From: Bradyrhizobium sp. NP1
GTDB taxonomy: Bacteria; Pseudomonadota; Alphaproteobacteria; Rhizobiales; Xanthobacteraceae
DNA: 64,000 nt
Assembly: GCF_030378205.1 (NCBI RefSeq)
Contig: NZ_CP127385.1
Location: 5,310,001 to 5,374,000, forward strand
Reading direction: 5' to 3'
Below, piece by piece: positions 33,548 to 40,857 of the stretch; within the stretch, counting starts at the first letter, position 1, and each line of letters starts with the position of its first letter. A program made the position numbers and the translations under genes. Under the pieces are notes generated by a model. The model saw only the letters and a list, made by a program, of their open reading frames with translations, was not told the DNA's origin and did no database searches.

Positions 33548-34302
33548 GGACCGCGGGCTTTCCGCGTAGAGTTTTATTTCTCATTGTCCTGATCGCCGCC
33601 ACCACACTGGCGGGCGCGGCCGCCTGGGCGCAGGACATCAGCATCAATCTCGGCCAGGGCAATGGCGGCGTCACCGAGCGCGCGATCCAGCTGATCGCGC
33701 TGCTGACGGTGCTGTCGATCGCGCCGTCGATCCTGATCATGATGACGTCGTTCACCCGCATCGTGGTGGTGCTGTCGCTGCTGCGCACCGCCATGGGCAC
33801 GGCGACCGCCCCGCCCAACTCCGTTATCATTGCGCTGGCGATGTTCCTGACCGCCTTCGTGATGGGGCCGGTGCTGCAGAAATCCTATGACGACGGCATC
33901 AAGCCGCTGATCGCCAACCAGGTCTCGGTCGAGGAGGCGCTGCAGCGCGCCTCGGTGCCGCTGCGCGGCTTCATGCAGAAGAACGTGCGCGAGAAGGACT
34001 TGCGCTTGTTTCTCGACCTCTCGGGCGAGCCGCCGCCGGCAACGCCCGACGACCTGTCGCTGCGCATCCTGGTGCCGGCCTTCATGATCTCGGAGCTGAA
34101 GCGAGCCTTCGAGATCGGCTTCCTGTTGTTCCTTCCCTTCCTGATCATCGACCTCGTGGTCGCCTCGGTGTTGATGTCGATGGGCATGATGATGCTGCCA
34201 CCCGTCGTGGTGTCCCTGCCCTTCAAGCTGATCTTCTTCGTGCTCGTCGACGGCTGGTCGCTGGTCGCGGGCAGCCTGGTGCAGAGCTATGGGGGCGGTT
34301 GA
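33544..34302 (+). CDS. fliP: Flagellar export apparatus protein FliP
   Basis: A 252-residue gate protein: an N-terminal signal, then helices with the signatures TSFTRIVVVLSLLRTAMGTATAPPN and MMMLPPVVVSLPFKLIFFVLVDGWSLV. The GTG start at 33544 overlaps the fliO stop. FliP, FliQ and FliR form the export pore. Confidence 0.95.
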   Translation: MRTAGFPRRVLFLIVLIAATTLAGAAAWAQDISINLGQGNGGVTERAIQLIALLTVLSIAPSILIMMTSFTRIVVVLSLLRTAMGTATAPPNSVIIALAMFLTAFVMGPVLQKSYDDGIKPLIANQVSVEEALQRASVPLRGFMQKNVREKDLRLFLDLSGEPPPATPDDLSLRILVPAFMISELKRAFEIGFLLFLPFLIIDLVVASVLMSMGMMMLPPVVVSLPFKLIFFVLVDGWSLVAGSLVQSYGGG

Positions 34303-34330
34303 GCCGACCGTGCGGCGAGCGCGCACCGTC

Positions 34331-35140
34331 ATGACCCGGCGGCACTGGCTTGCCGCCGCGACTGCGGTGCTGCTTGCCCGCACGGCCCATGCGCAAACCC
34401 AGGCTCACGAACAAGAAAAAGGACCGGACGCCGCGACCGCCGTAACGCTGTGCCCGACGGGAACGCTGCGCGCGGCGCTGATCGTCTCCAACCCCGTGCT
34501 GATCACGCGTGCCGCCGATGGCGCGCTCGGCGGGGTTTCCGTCGAAATCGCCCGCGCGCTGGCAACGCAGCTCGGCGTTCCGCTCGATCTGAAGCCTTAC
34601 GACAACCCGGCGCGCTACAACCAGAGCCTTGCGAGCGACGATTGGGACGTCGGGATCGCCGCGCGCGATCCCGCGCGCAAGGACCACCTCGTCTTCAGCA
34701 GCCCCTTCATGGAGGTCGACAACGGCTATGTGGCGCGAGCGGGCGTGAAGTTCGCAAGTGCCGATAACGTCGACCATACCGGGATCAGGATCGCGGTCGC
34801 GCAAGGAAGCGCGCCGCATACGGTGCTCACGCGCCTGATCAAGAATGCCGAGATCGTTCCCGTTCCCGGCGGCTTCGAGGCGGCGCGGCAGGCGCTGGCA
34901 ACGGGACAGGCCGACCTCTACGCCGAGAACCTGCATCTGGCGCACCGGATCGCCGCCGCGTTGCCCGGCGCGAAAGTGCTGCGCGGCCGCTTCAACGTGG
35001 TGGCGATGGCGATCGGGGTTCGCAAGCGCGCCGCAGCCGCGCTGCCCGCGATCGATGCATTCGTCGCCCAGATCCGCGCCAACGGAACCGTGGCGAAGGC
35101 GATCGCCGACAACCACCTGCAGGGCGTGCGGGTTCCGTGA
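34331..35140 (+). CDS. Orphan solute-binding protein, family 3
   Basis: A 269-residue periplasmic binding protein. The signal peptide ends near ARTAHAQ, and the type II binding fold is visible (GTLRAALIVSNPVLI, VGIAARDPARKDHLVFSSPFMEV, GIRIAVAQGSAPHTVLTRLI). There are no ABC permease or ATPase genes nearby, so transport would rely on genes elsewhere, or it is a sensory binding protein. It starts 28 bp after fliP and may be cotranscribed. Confidence 0.8.
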   Translation: MTRRHWLAAATAVLLARTAHAQTQAHEQEKGPDAATAVTLCPTGTLRAALIVSNPVLITRAADGALGGVSVEIARALATQLGVPLDLKPYDNPARYNQSLASDDWDVGIAARDPARKDHLVFSSPFMEVDNGYVARAGVKFASADNVDHTGIRIAVAQGSAPHTVLTRLIKNAEIVPVPGGFEAARQALATGQADLYAENLHLAHRIAAALPGAKVLRGRFNVVAMAIGVRKRAAAALPAIDAFVAQIRANGTVAKAIADNHLQGVRVP

Positions 35141-35150
35141 GGCGGAACAG

Positions 35151-35227
35151 CTGGTGGTCCAATTCCAACATTCGCTCCCCATTTGCGGCGCCACGCTTTG
35201 CGAATGTTAGAATTCAAGCTCCACTAG
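35151..35227. repeat. Palindromic repeat, type A (solo)
   Basis: CTGG to CTAG, with arms AATTCCAACATTCGC and GCGAATGTTAGAATT. A lone type A element, not followed by a linker. It fills part of the interval between the binding protein and phasin genes. Confidence 0.8.
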
Positions 35228-35346
35228 GCTCTTCCAAATCTCACCACATCAGCGGCGCGCGTCGAACACGCCACAACCGCAAATCCAGCGCAAAGATGGC
35301 TGAGACTTGTTTGCGTTGAACGTGGAAGCGGGGGAGCCATCCACTC

Positions 35347-35940
35347 ATGTTGAATGCAGACGACAATCAACCGACCGGGAAATCCGGCGAGCGCAAGCGT
35401 AAGCCGGCACAGCCGGGCAAGAAGGCGGCTCAGCGGAACCGCAAGGCCATCGCGCAGCAGCAGGAAGCAGAGCCCGATCCGGCGCAGGCCGCGCCGGAGC
35501 AGGTCAGCGAGCCCATTGCGGAGCCGGTCAAAGAACCGATTGGCGAGGCGATCGACGCCGAACTTTTGAAGGCCCTCAGCGAGCCGGTCCACACGCCGGT
35601 CGCCGTGGAAGACCACGCCGACGATGTCGCCACGGAGCCTTCGCCGGCCGGCACGGCCAGCCCTGCGGACGCCGCGCCAGTCAGCCCGCTGTCAATCGCG
35701 AATGCCTATGGCGATTACTCCAGGAAGTCGCTTGAGCAGACGCGCTCTTTCCTGGAGAGGCTTGCCGGGGTCCGCTCGCCGGCCAAGGCATTCGAGCTGC
35801 AGAGCGAGTTCGCGCGCGAGGCTTTTGACACTTTCATGGCCGAGTCGCGCAAGATCCGCGAGCTGCACAGCGAGCTGGCGAAGCAGCGTTTGAAGCGGTT
35901 CGAGGGATTTGTCGCCGGCATCACCGAGCGCAAGCGCTGA
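35347..35940 (+). CDS. Phasin-family protein
   Basis: A 197-residue protein: a basic, Ala/Pro-rich first half (RKRKPAQPGKKAAQRNRKAI) and a C-terminal Phasin_2 helical domain (YGDYSRKSLEQTRSFLERL, AFELQSEFAREAFDTFMAES). Phasins coat polyhydroxyalkanoate granules; the Lys-rich N-terminus resembles PhaF-type proteins that bind DNA as well. GGGGGAG precedes the start. No pha genes are nearby. Confidence 0.8.
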   Translation: MLNADDNQPTGKSGERKRKPAQPGKKAAQRNRKAIAQQQEAEPDPAQAAPEQVSEPIAEPVKEPIGEAIDAELLKALSEPVHTPVAVEDHADDVATEPSPAGTASPADAAPVSPLSIANAYGDYSRKSLEQTRSFLERLAGVRSPAKAFELQSEFAREAFDTFMAESRKIRELHSELAKQRLKRFEGFVAGITERKR

Positions 35941-35973
35941 ACGGCCCGCGCTCTACCCTGCGCAATCGCTGAG

Positions 35974-35998
35974 CGGGCCGCGCCGCAAGCGCGGCCCG
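35974..35998. terminator. Hairpin between the phasin and reductase genes
   Basis: Stem CGGGCCGCG / CGCGGCCCG with loop CCGCAAG. No T-run follows, so it is a weaker candidate than the other terminators. It is shared by the convergent phasin and flavin reductase genes. Confidence 0.45.
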
Positions 35999-36033
35999 GT
36001 GGCGTGCAGGACCGGCTTACCCTTCACATCGCG

Positions 36034-37083
36034 TCAGAGTTCGACTGTGAGCGCGCTCACCGGGACTGTCGAACAGAGAAGCTGATGGTGCTCACCTATC
36101 CTTGCCGTAGTTTGCCTGACCTTGACGACGTCGCCCGCGACGATCTTGTGCGCACATGTGCCGCACATGCCCGTTCGGCATGAGAACGGCACCTTGATGC
36201 CAAGACTTTCCGCAAACTCCAGCAAAGTGCCGTTGTCGACGGTCCATGTACCTTGCTTGCCGGAGCGCGCAAAAGTGACCGCTTGAGGCGCAAGCGGCGG
36301 CAGCTGCCCTTCCGGCTCCACATCAACCGGCGGAGCGATGGTGACGCCCATGCTCTGGGTGAAGAGGTTGCGGCAGCGCGCGCCCAGGCCGCGCAGCGCC
36401 GCCTCCGTCCTCGCCACGAATTCATCCGGCCCGCAGACATAGGCGTCGAACTCCTCCTGCGGAAGGAAGTCCAGACATTCACCGAGATCCAGTTCGCCGC
36501 CCAGATCGTACGCCCTGCCCGGCCGATCGAAGCGCAGCGGATGGCTGAACCAGATTTTCCAGCTTGCCTGAGGCAGGTCCGCCTTGAGCGACGCCAATTT
36601 TCCCTTCAACGCAAAGGTCGCACTGTTGAAGGTGCCGTGCAGGAAGACGGCGTGGTGATGCGCTGCCCTGACGGCGAGTTCTTCCGCGATCGGCGTGACC
36701 GCGGCTTCACCAATGTCCTTGCTGAGGACGACAACGGGCCGGGTGAGTTCGGCCGGCAGATGAAATCCCCCTTCCGGGCCCCGGGCCTCGAGAACGTCGC
36801 CCTTCGTGGCCTGCTTCGTCCAGTAGGCGACAGCGCCATCGGAACCGGCCGACGGGTCGCCATGAACGATGGTGAGACGGTATGTCCTGGGCTGCGCCGA
36901 GAACGCGGACAACACATAGTTGCGGTCACCCACGCCGGGCACTTCGACCGCCAGATGCTGGCCTGCCCGGAAACTCTCCAGCGCTGCTGCATCTTCCGAA
37001 ACCAGGAAGACGGAAAGCGTGTTGGCGGTTTCCTGAATCTTTCGGGCTATCTTGTACCGTCGGCTTCGCATCGGCTTACCCAT
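36034..37083 (-). CDS. FNR-type reductase with C-terminal [2Fe-2S] domain
   Basis: A 349-residue electron-transfer protein. FAD site RNYVLSAF (from residue 54), an NAD-binding core ending EFDAYVCGPDEFV, and a plant-type ferredoxin domain with Cys302, Cys307, Cys310 and Cys337 (FSCRTGMCGTCAHK, LLCSTVP). It moves electrons from NAD(P)H to a partner oxygenase or other acceptor; no oxygenase is seen nearby. ATG 37083 sits only 7 bp past an AT-rich motif (37091-37111), so the start could be the next Met (37071). Part of the metabolic island. Confidence 0.82.
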   Translation of the reverse strand: MGKPMRSRRYKIARKIQETANTLSVFLVSEDAAALESFRAGQHLAVEVPGVGDRNYVLSAFSAQPRTYRLTIVHGDPSAGSDGAVAYWTKQATKGDVLEARGPEGGFHLPAELTRPVVVLSKDIGEAAVTPIAEELAVRAAHHHAVFLHGTFNSATFALKGKLASLKADLPQASWKIWFSHPLRFDRPGRAYDLGGELDLGECLDFLPQEEFDAYVCGPDEFVARTEAALRGLGARCRNLFTQSMGVTIAPPVDVEPEGQLPPLAPQAVTFARSGKQGTWTVDNGTLLEFAESLGIKVPFSCRTGMCGTCAHKIVAGDVVKVRQTTARIGEHHQLLCSTVPVSALTVEL

Positions 37084-37090
37084 CGCAATG

Positions 37091-37111
37091 TTTCTTATCA
37101 GGAAACTTTTT
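37091..37111 (-). promoter_or_regulatory. Shared AT-rich motif upstream of the reductase gene
   Basis: TTTCTTATCAGGAAACTTTTT, resembling the motifs at 38359-38380 and 39265-39285. On the minus strand a TTGATC/TAAGAA promoter (17 bp apart) overlaps it. The XRE-cupin gene diverges from here. Confidence 0.6.
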
Positions 37112-37228
37112 ACAGATCAAATGGCCCCCGCTGGAGATTTCGCATGGAAGGCGCTATTGGTGCGAACAGCACCAGTTCGGCTGTGAAGCTTTGATTCATC
37201 GACAATTTTACGAGAGTGACGGTTCGCC

Positions 37229-37846
37229 ATGACGGCCATGGACACATCGGAAACCGAGCCCGGCACCAGCCCGGATGCTGACAGCCTCGGTCGCCGGATC
37301 AGGAAACTGCGCAAGATGCAGGACCGAACGCTCGATTCGCTGGCGCAGGAGATCGGCCTGACGAAAGGCTATTTGTCGAAGGTCGAGACCGGCCGCCAGA
37401 CTCCGCCGCTTGCCACCTTGTCGAAGCTGGCCAAGGCGCTCGGTACCGACCTCGCCGACCTCATCGAGAGCGGCAAGCCGCGGCACCAGGAATACGATGG
37501 TGTTTCGGTGGTGCGCGCCGACGAGCGGCGCAACGTGGTCCGAGGCGCGACATCGTTCGGCTATGACTATCAATCGCTGGTGCAAAACGCGGCGGGCAAG
37601 CATATGTCGCCGTTCCTGTTCACCTTCCCGTCGCAAATCCTGAAGGAGGTATTTTTCGAGCACGGCGGCGAGGAAATGATTTTCGTGCTGAGCGGCATCG
37701 TCGAATTCGAGGTCGGAAGCGAAATGTTTGAACTGAGGCCCGGCGACTGCATCTATTTCGACGCCCGGCAGCGCCACCGTGGACGCGGCAAATCCGGCGA
37801 GGCGAAGGCGCTTGTCGTGATCTATGAACCGGATCACCGCGCCTAG
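37229..37846 (+). CDS. XRE-family regulator with C-terminal cupin
   Basis: A 205-residue regulator: HTH (RIRKLRKMQDRTLDSLAQEIGLTKGYLSKVETGRQTPPLATLSKL at about residues 22-66) and a cupin domain (FLFTFPSQILKEVFFEHGGEEMIFVLSGIVEFEVG, then LRPGDCIYFDARQRHRG) with the HG/E/H metal-site pattern, as in PuuR and SutR-type proteins. These bind a small molecule in the cupin. It diverges from the reductase gene; related motifs lie at three promoters of the island, so it probably controls it. Confidence 0.87.
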   Translation: MTAMDTSETEPGTSPDADSLGRRIRKLRKMQDRTLDSLAQEIGLTKGYLSKVETGRQTPPLATLSKLAKALGTDLADLIESGKPRHQEYDGVSVVRADERRNVVRGATSFGYDYQSLVQNAAGKHMSPFLFTFPSQILKEVFFEHGGEEMIFVLSGIVEFEVGSEMFELRPGDCIYFDARQRHRGRGKSGEAKALVVIYEPDHRA

Positions 37847-37882
37847 AGCGACAATCCTCGCCGCGCAAAAAGAGCTGTCCGC

Positions 37883-37912
37883 AAAAAAGGGGACGCCGCA
37901 AGCAGCGTCCCC
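37883..37912 (-). terminator. Terminator after the cupin gene
   Basis: On the minus strand GGGGACGC, loop TGCTTGCG, GCGTCCCC, then TTTTTT (37883-37888). The stem is perfect. It is placed 18 bp after the cupin stop. Confidence 0.8.
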
Positions 37913-37929
37913 GGTCAGGTCGCGTCTGC

Positions 37930-38334
37930 TCAGGCTACGGCGGCCGTTTCCTTTTCGACGCCGAAACCAGCCTTGTCGCCGAACTTGTTCGGCTTGCGGT
38001 AAACCGCGAGGAGGATGCATCCCTCATCGCTCTTGGTCTCGTGATAGGATTCAGGCCTGCGCCAAACGAACTCGCCGGCGCGGCAGATGCCGTCATGATC
38101 GTAGAACGAGCCTTCGAGCACGAAGCTCTGCTCGAGTTCAGGATGCTGGTGAAACGGCAGCGTCGTGCCAGGCTCCCATTTGAGCAGGCAGGTCAGCTCG
38201 CCCGTTTCCGGCTTCTCGTAGAGCACCTTGATCTGGATGCCCTCGAACTGCGACGGTTTCCACTCCATGGCGCCCGGTTTCACGTAGACCGAGCCACCCG
38301 GGGTGGGCTCTTTCGAGACAAAGCGCGGATCCAT
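37930..38334 (-). CDS. Cupin-domain protein, ChrR-like
   Basis: A 134-residue single-domain cupin. Metal ligands are visible in LPFHQHPELEQSFVLEGSF and the later RRPESYHETKSD. The start at 38334 follows GGGAGAA. Such proteins are dioxygenases, isomerases or ligand-binding proteins; the function is open. It is monocistronic on the minus strand, with the shared motif in its promoter and the inverted palindrome array further up. Confidence 0.8.
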   Translation of the reverse strand: MDPRFVSKEPTPGGSVYVKPGAMEWKPSQFEGIQIKVLYEKPETGELTCLLKWEPGTTLPFHQHPELEQSFVLEGSFYDHDGICRAGEFVWRRPESYHETKSDEGCILLAVYRKPNKFGDKAGFGVEKETAAVA

Positions 38335-38358
38335 TTGACGTTCTCCCTTCGTAAAAGA

Positions 38359-38393
38359 TTTCCTATTAGGATACTTTTTTGACAACATGTCAA
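38359..38393 (-). promoter_or_regulatory. Shared AT-rich motif upstream of the cupin gene
   Basis: TTTCCTATTAGGATACTTTTTT (38359-38380) contains the palindrome TCCTA-T-TAGGA. TTGACA and TAATAG on the minus strand bracket it, so it overlaps the -10 region of the cupin promoter. A second inverted repeat, TTGAC-AACAT-GTCAA, follows to 38393. Confidence 0.6.
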
Positions 38394-38411
38394 CCCGTCG
38401 CGCCGAGACAC

Positions 38412-38579
38412 CTCGTCAAGCGGATTGGACGTTCGCTACCCCCTCACCGCGATTCCCGGATGCGAACGTCACATCCAAAGCGCCACCGGAAACAACAATT
38501 TGCCGATGGTCCTTTGCTTCCAACATTCGCAAAAGGAGCCTGCCGTGGCGGGATACGAATGTTAGAATCGAACCACTGG
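38412..38579. repeat. Inverted palindromic array (D, linker, A)
   Basis: The same order as at 14024-14189 but reversed: D (38412-38489), 13 nt linker (38490-38502), A (38503-38579). The A end runs into the 3' end of the DJ-1 gene and gives its last five codons and TAA stop. Confidence 0.8.
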
Positions 38580-39224
38580 ATCGTTTTGGCGGGTTTGGCC
38601 GCCACTATGCCCGTCGGCCAACTCGCCTTCGCCGCTCCAGGGATATTCGATGATCCGCGCGGTTTCTCTGGCGATCTCGGCGCCACGCAGCCTTGCCAGC
38701 AAGTGCAGCGTCGTATCCACCGCAAGCACCACCCCGCCGCCCGTTACGACCGCCCCGGAATCGATGAAGCGCGCTTCGACGCCGGTCACGCGGGGGTAGC
38801 GCTTTTCCATGAGCGAGAGCGGGGTTTCGACGCCCCTCGGCGCGTAGCGTCGTGTGGTTGCGGTCTTACCATCCAGCAGCCCGGCGCCCGCAACGATCAA
38901 CGCTCCCGTGCAGACTGAAGCGACGATGGCCTTGCGTCCGAAGCCGCGGATGAATTCCAGGGTTGCGGCGTCCTCGCACAGTTCGGGCCACGTCGCACCG
39001 CCCAGGATCATCAGCACGTCGCCTTCGGGACAATTCGTCACACCGTAGGGCGCGATGATTTCCAGCCCGCTGGCGAGCCGGACCGGCCCCGGTTTGGCGG
39101 CCACGAGCACCATTTCGATTCCGGGATCGAGGCGCTTTGCCATTGAAAGGACGCCAAATGTCGCGCCGACGTCGATCGGCTCGACGCCATCATAGGCGTG
39201 GATCACAAAGGTCGTATTCGGCAT
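38562..39224 (-). CDS. DJ-1/PfpI-family protein
   Basis: A 220-residue protein with the DJ-1 nucleophile elbow IVASVCTGALIVAGAGLL (Cys near 105) and a G/E region (EGDVLMILGGATW) as in isonitrile hydratase and glyoxalase-like members. The C-terminal stretch past residue 190 is unusual: the last residues (PVVRF and stop) are encoded by a palindromic repeat arm. It is divergent from the MHS transporter, sharing the shared-motif region. Confidence 0.82.
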   Translation of the reverse strand: MPNTTFVIHAYDGVEPIDVGATFGVLSMAKRLDPGIEMVLVAAKPGPVRLASGLEIIAPYGVTNCPEGDVLMILGGATWPELCEDAATLEFIRGFGRKAIVASVCTGALIVAGAGLLDGKTATTRRYAPRGVETPLSLMEKRYPRVTGVEARFIDSGAVVTGGGVVLAVDTTLHLLARLRGAEIARETARIIEYPWSGEGELADGHSGGQTRQNDPVVRF

Positions 39225-39264
39225 GCCCGGCTCCCTACCTCCGAAAGAAACTTTCGTGGAAATT

Positions 39265-39300
39265 GTATCTTATTAGTAAACTTAGTTGACAACGTTCTGT
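39265..39300. promoter_or_regulatory. Shared AT-rich motif between DJ-1 and transporter genes
   Basis: TATCTTATTAGTAAACTTAG (from 39266) matches the core of the motifs at 37091 and 38359, followed by TTGAC-N8-GTCAA like the repeat after the second copy. It lies 40 bp from the DJ-1 start and about 80 bp from the transporter start, so it could serve both. Confidence 0.6.
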
Positions 39301-39366
39301 CAACTGACGATGCTGGGGGCTGAACGCGGGAAAACATATCCCGCCGCATCAGCCAGGGAGGAAGAG

Positions 39367-40671
39367 ATGTCCGCAACAGAGGCCGTTGACGCCGCTGTAT
39401 CCAAGGACGGAGCCAGCATCGAGAAGATCGTATTCGCGAGCGTGCTCGGCACCACGGTCGAATGGTACGACTTTCTCGCCTATGGCACGGCCGCCGCGCT
39501 GGTCTTCAACCAGCTGTTCTTTCCGAACTATGATCCGCTGGTCGGCACGCTCGCCGCATTCGGGTCCTATGCGGTGGGATTTGTTGCGCGCCCGCTGGGC
39601 GGTGTCATCTTTGGTCACTTCGGCGACAAGCTCGGCCGGAAGGCGATGCTGACCATGACGATGATCATCATGGGCGGCGGCACATTCCTGATCGGGTGCC
39701 TGCCGACTTACGAGCAGATAGGTGTCCTCGCCCCGATCCTCCTTCTGATTCTCCGCATGGCGCAGGGCATCGGCATCGGCGGAGAATGGGGCGGCGCAAC
39801 CCTGATGGTGATCGAAAGCGGCGATCCTCGCCGGCGCGGCTTCCTCGGCAGTCTCGTCCAGGTTGGTTTTCCGCTCGGCATGGTTTGCGCGACGATGGTT
39901 TTCCTGGTCGTGTCGCAACTTCCCGAAGCGCAATTCATGAGCTGGGGCTGGCGCATTCCCTTCCTGTTGAGCGTCATTCTCGTCGGCGTCGGCATGTTCG
40001 TCCGCTTGAGGCTGACCGAAACGCCAAAATTCGCGGCGGTCCAGGAGCACGGGGAGGTGGCGAAAGCTCCGATCATCGAGGTGCTGTCAAAGGATTTCAG
40101 GAATTTCGTCATCGCAGTCGGCCTGAAGGTATCGGAGGTGGCCTGGGTCTACGTCCTGACCGGCTTCCTGGTCTACTACGTGACCTCGCGCCTCGGCTTG
40201 CCCAAAACGGTCATTCTGAACTCGGTGCTCTATGCCGCCCTGCTCGAACTGATCACGCTGCCGTTGTTTGGGCTGCTGTCCGACCATGTCGGCCGCAAGC
40301 CTCTCTACATTGCAGGCGCGATCCTTTCGATGATTGCCGCTTTCCCGCTGTTCACCGTGATGGAGACGAAAGACCCCACGACGATCGCGGTTTCAATGGC
40401 CATCATCATGAGCATCACCCACGGCCTGATGTTCAGTCCGCAAGCCTCGTTCGTGCCGGAACTGTTCGGAACCAGGGTGCGCTATAGCGGCGCGTCGCTG
40501 GGCGTGCAGGTCGCGGCGGCGATCAGCGGCGGATTTGCTCCGATGATTGCGACCGGGCTGCTCGCCTATTTCGGTAGCACCCACGCGATTTCCTGGTACC
40601 TCGTCGCGCTTGGCGCCATCACGCTGGTCGCGACATTGGCATCGCGAGAGACCGCATTCAGCGATTTGTGA
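39367..40671 (+). CDS. MHS-family MFS transporter
   Basis: A 434-residue 12-helix transporter of the metabolite:H+ symporter type: VLGTTVEWYDFLAYGTAAAL, ARPLGGVIFGHFGDKLGRKAML and LRMAQGIGIGGEWGGATLM are the hallmarks of the ShiA/ProP/citrate branch. GGGAGGAAGAG precedes ATG 39367. It imports an organic acid or zwitterion by proton symport. Substrate unknown; part of the metabolic island. Confidence 0.88.
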   Translation: MSATEAVDAAVSKDGASIEKIVFASVLGTTVEWYDFLAYGTAAALVFNQLFFPNYDPLVGTLAAFGSYAVGFVARPLGGVIFGHFGDKLGRKAMLTMTMIIMGGGTFLIGCLPTYEQIGVLAPILLLILRMAQGIGIGGEWGGATLMVIESGDPRRRGFLGSLVQVGFPLGMVCATMVFLVVSQLPEAQFMSWGWRIPFLLSVILVGVGMFVRLRLTETPKFAAVQEHGEVAKAPIIEVLSKDFRNFVIAVGLKVSEVAWVYVLTGFLVYYVTSRLGLPKTVILNSVLYAALLELITLPLFGLLSDHVGRKPLYIAGAILSMIAAFPLFTVMETKDPTTIAVSMAIIMSITHGLMFSPQASFVPELFGTRVRYSGASLGVQVAAAISGGFAPMIATGLLAYFGSTHAISWYLVALGAITLVATLASRETAFSDL

Positions 40672-40719
40672 CCGCGATACAGGGTGTGCGGCCGGAGTGA
40701 TTGCGCCACATATCCCAAT

Positions 40720-40747
40720 GGGCCGCCTCGCGGGCGAGAGGCGGCCC
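40720..40747 (+). terminator. Hairpin after the MHS transporter
   Basis: Stem GGGCCGCCTC / GAGGCGGCCC with loop GCGGGCGA, 49 bp past the stop. There is no T-run, so termination strength is uncertain. Confidence 0.45.
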
Positions 40748-40784
40748 GCCGGCAATGCGAGGATCAAACAAGAAAAATCCCGGG

Positions 40785-40847
40785 GACGAAGTCCGCATCA
40801 TTGCGGACCGCGCGTTCATCATGCGGACTTCGGAATCGGGACACTAG
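40785..40847. repeat. Palindromic repeat, B/C mixed, upstream of 40858
   Basis: The right arm is ATGCGGACTTCGGAATCGGG then ACACTAG, the left arm is GACGAAGTCCGCATC. The outer part is type B but the core has the GTCCGC of type C. Its CTAG is followed directly by AGG, which is the ribosome site of the gene at 40858. Confidence 0.75.
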
Positions 40848-40857
40848 AGGTCGACCC

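Noticed and set aside
37929..38388. A start at 38388 for the cupin gene
   Set aside because: The extra residues would be encoded by the AT-rich promoter motif, and GGGAGAA places translation at 38334.
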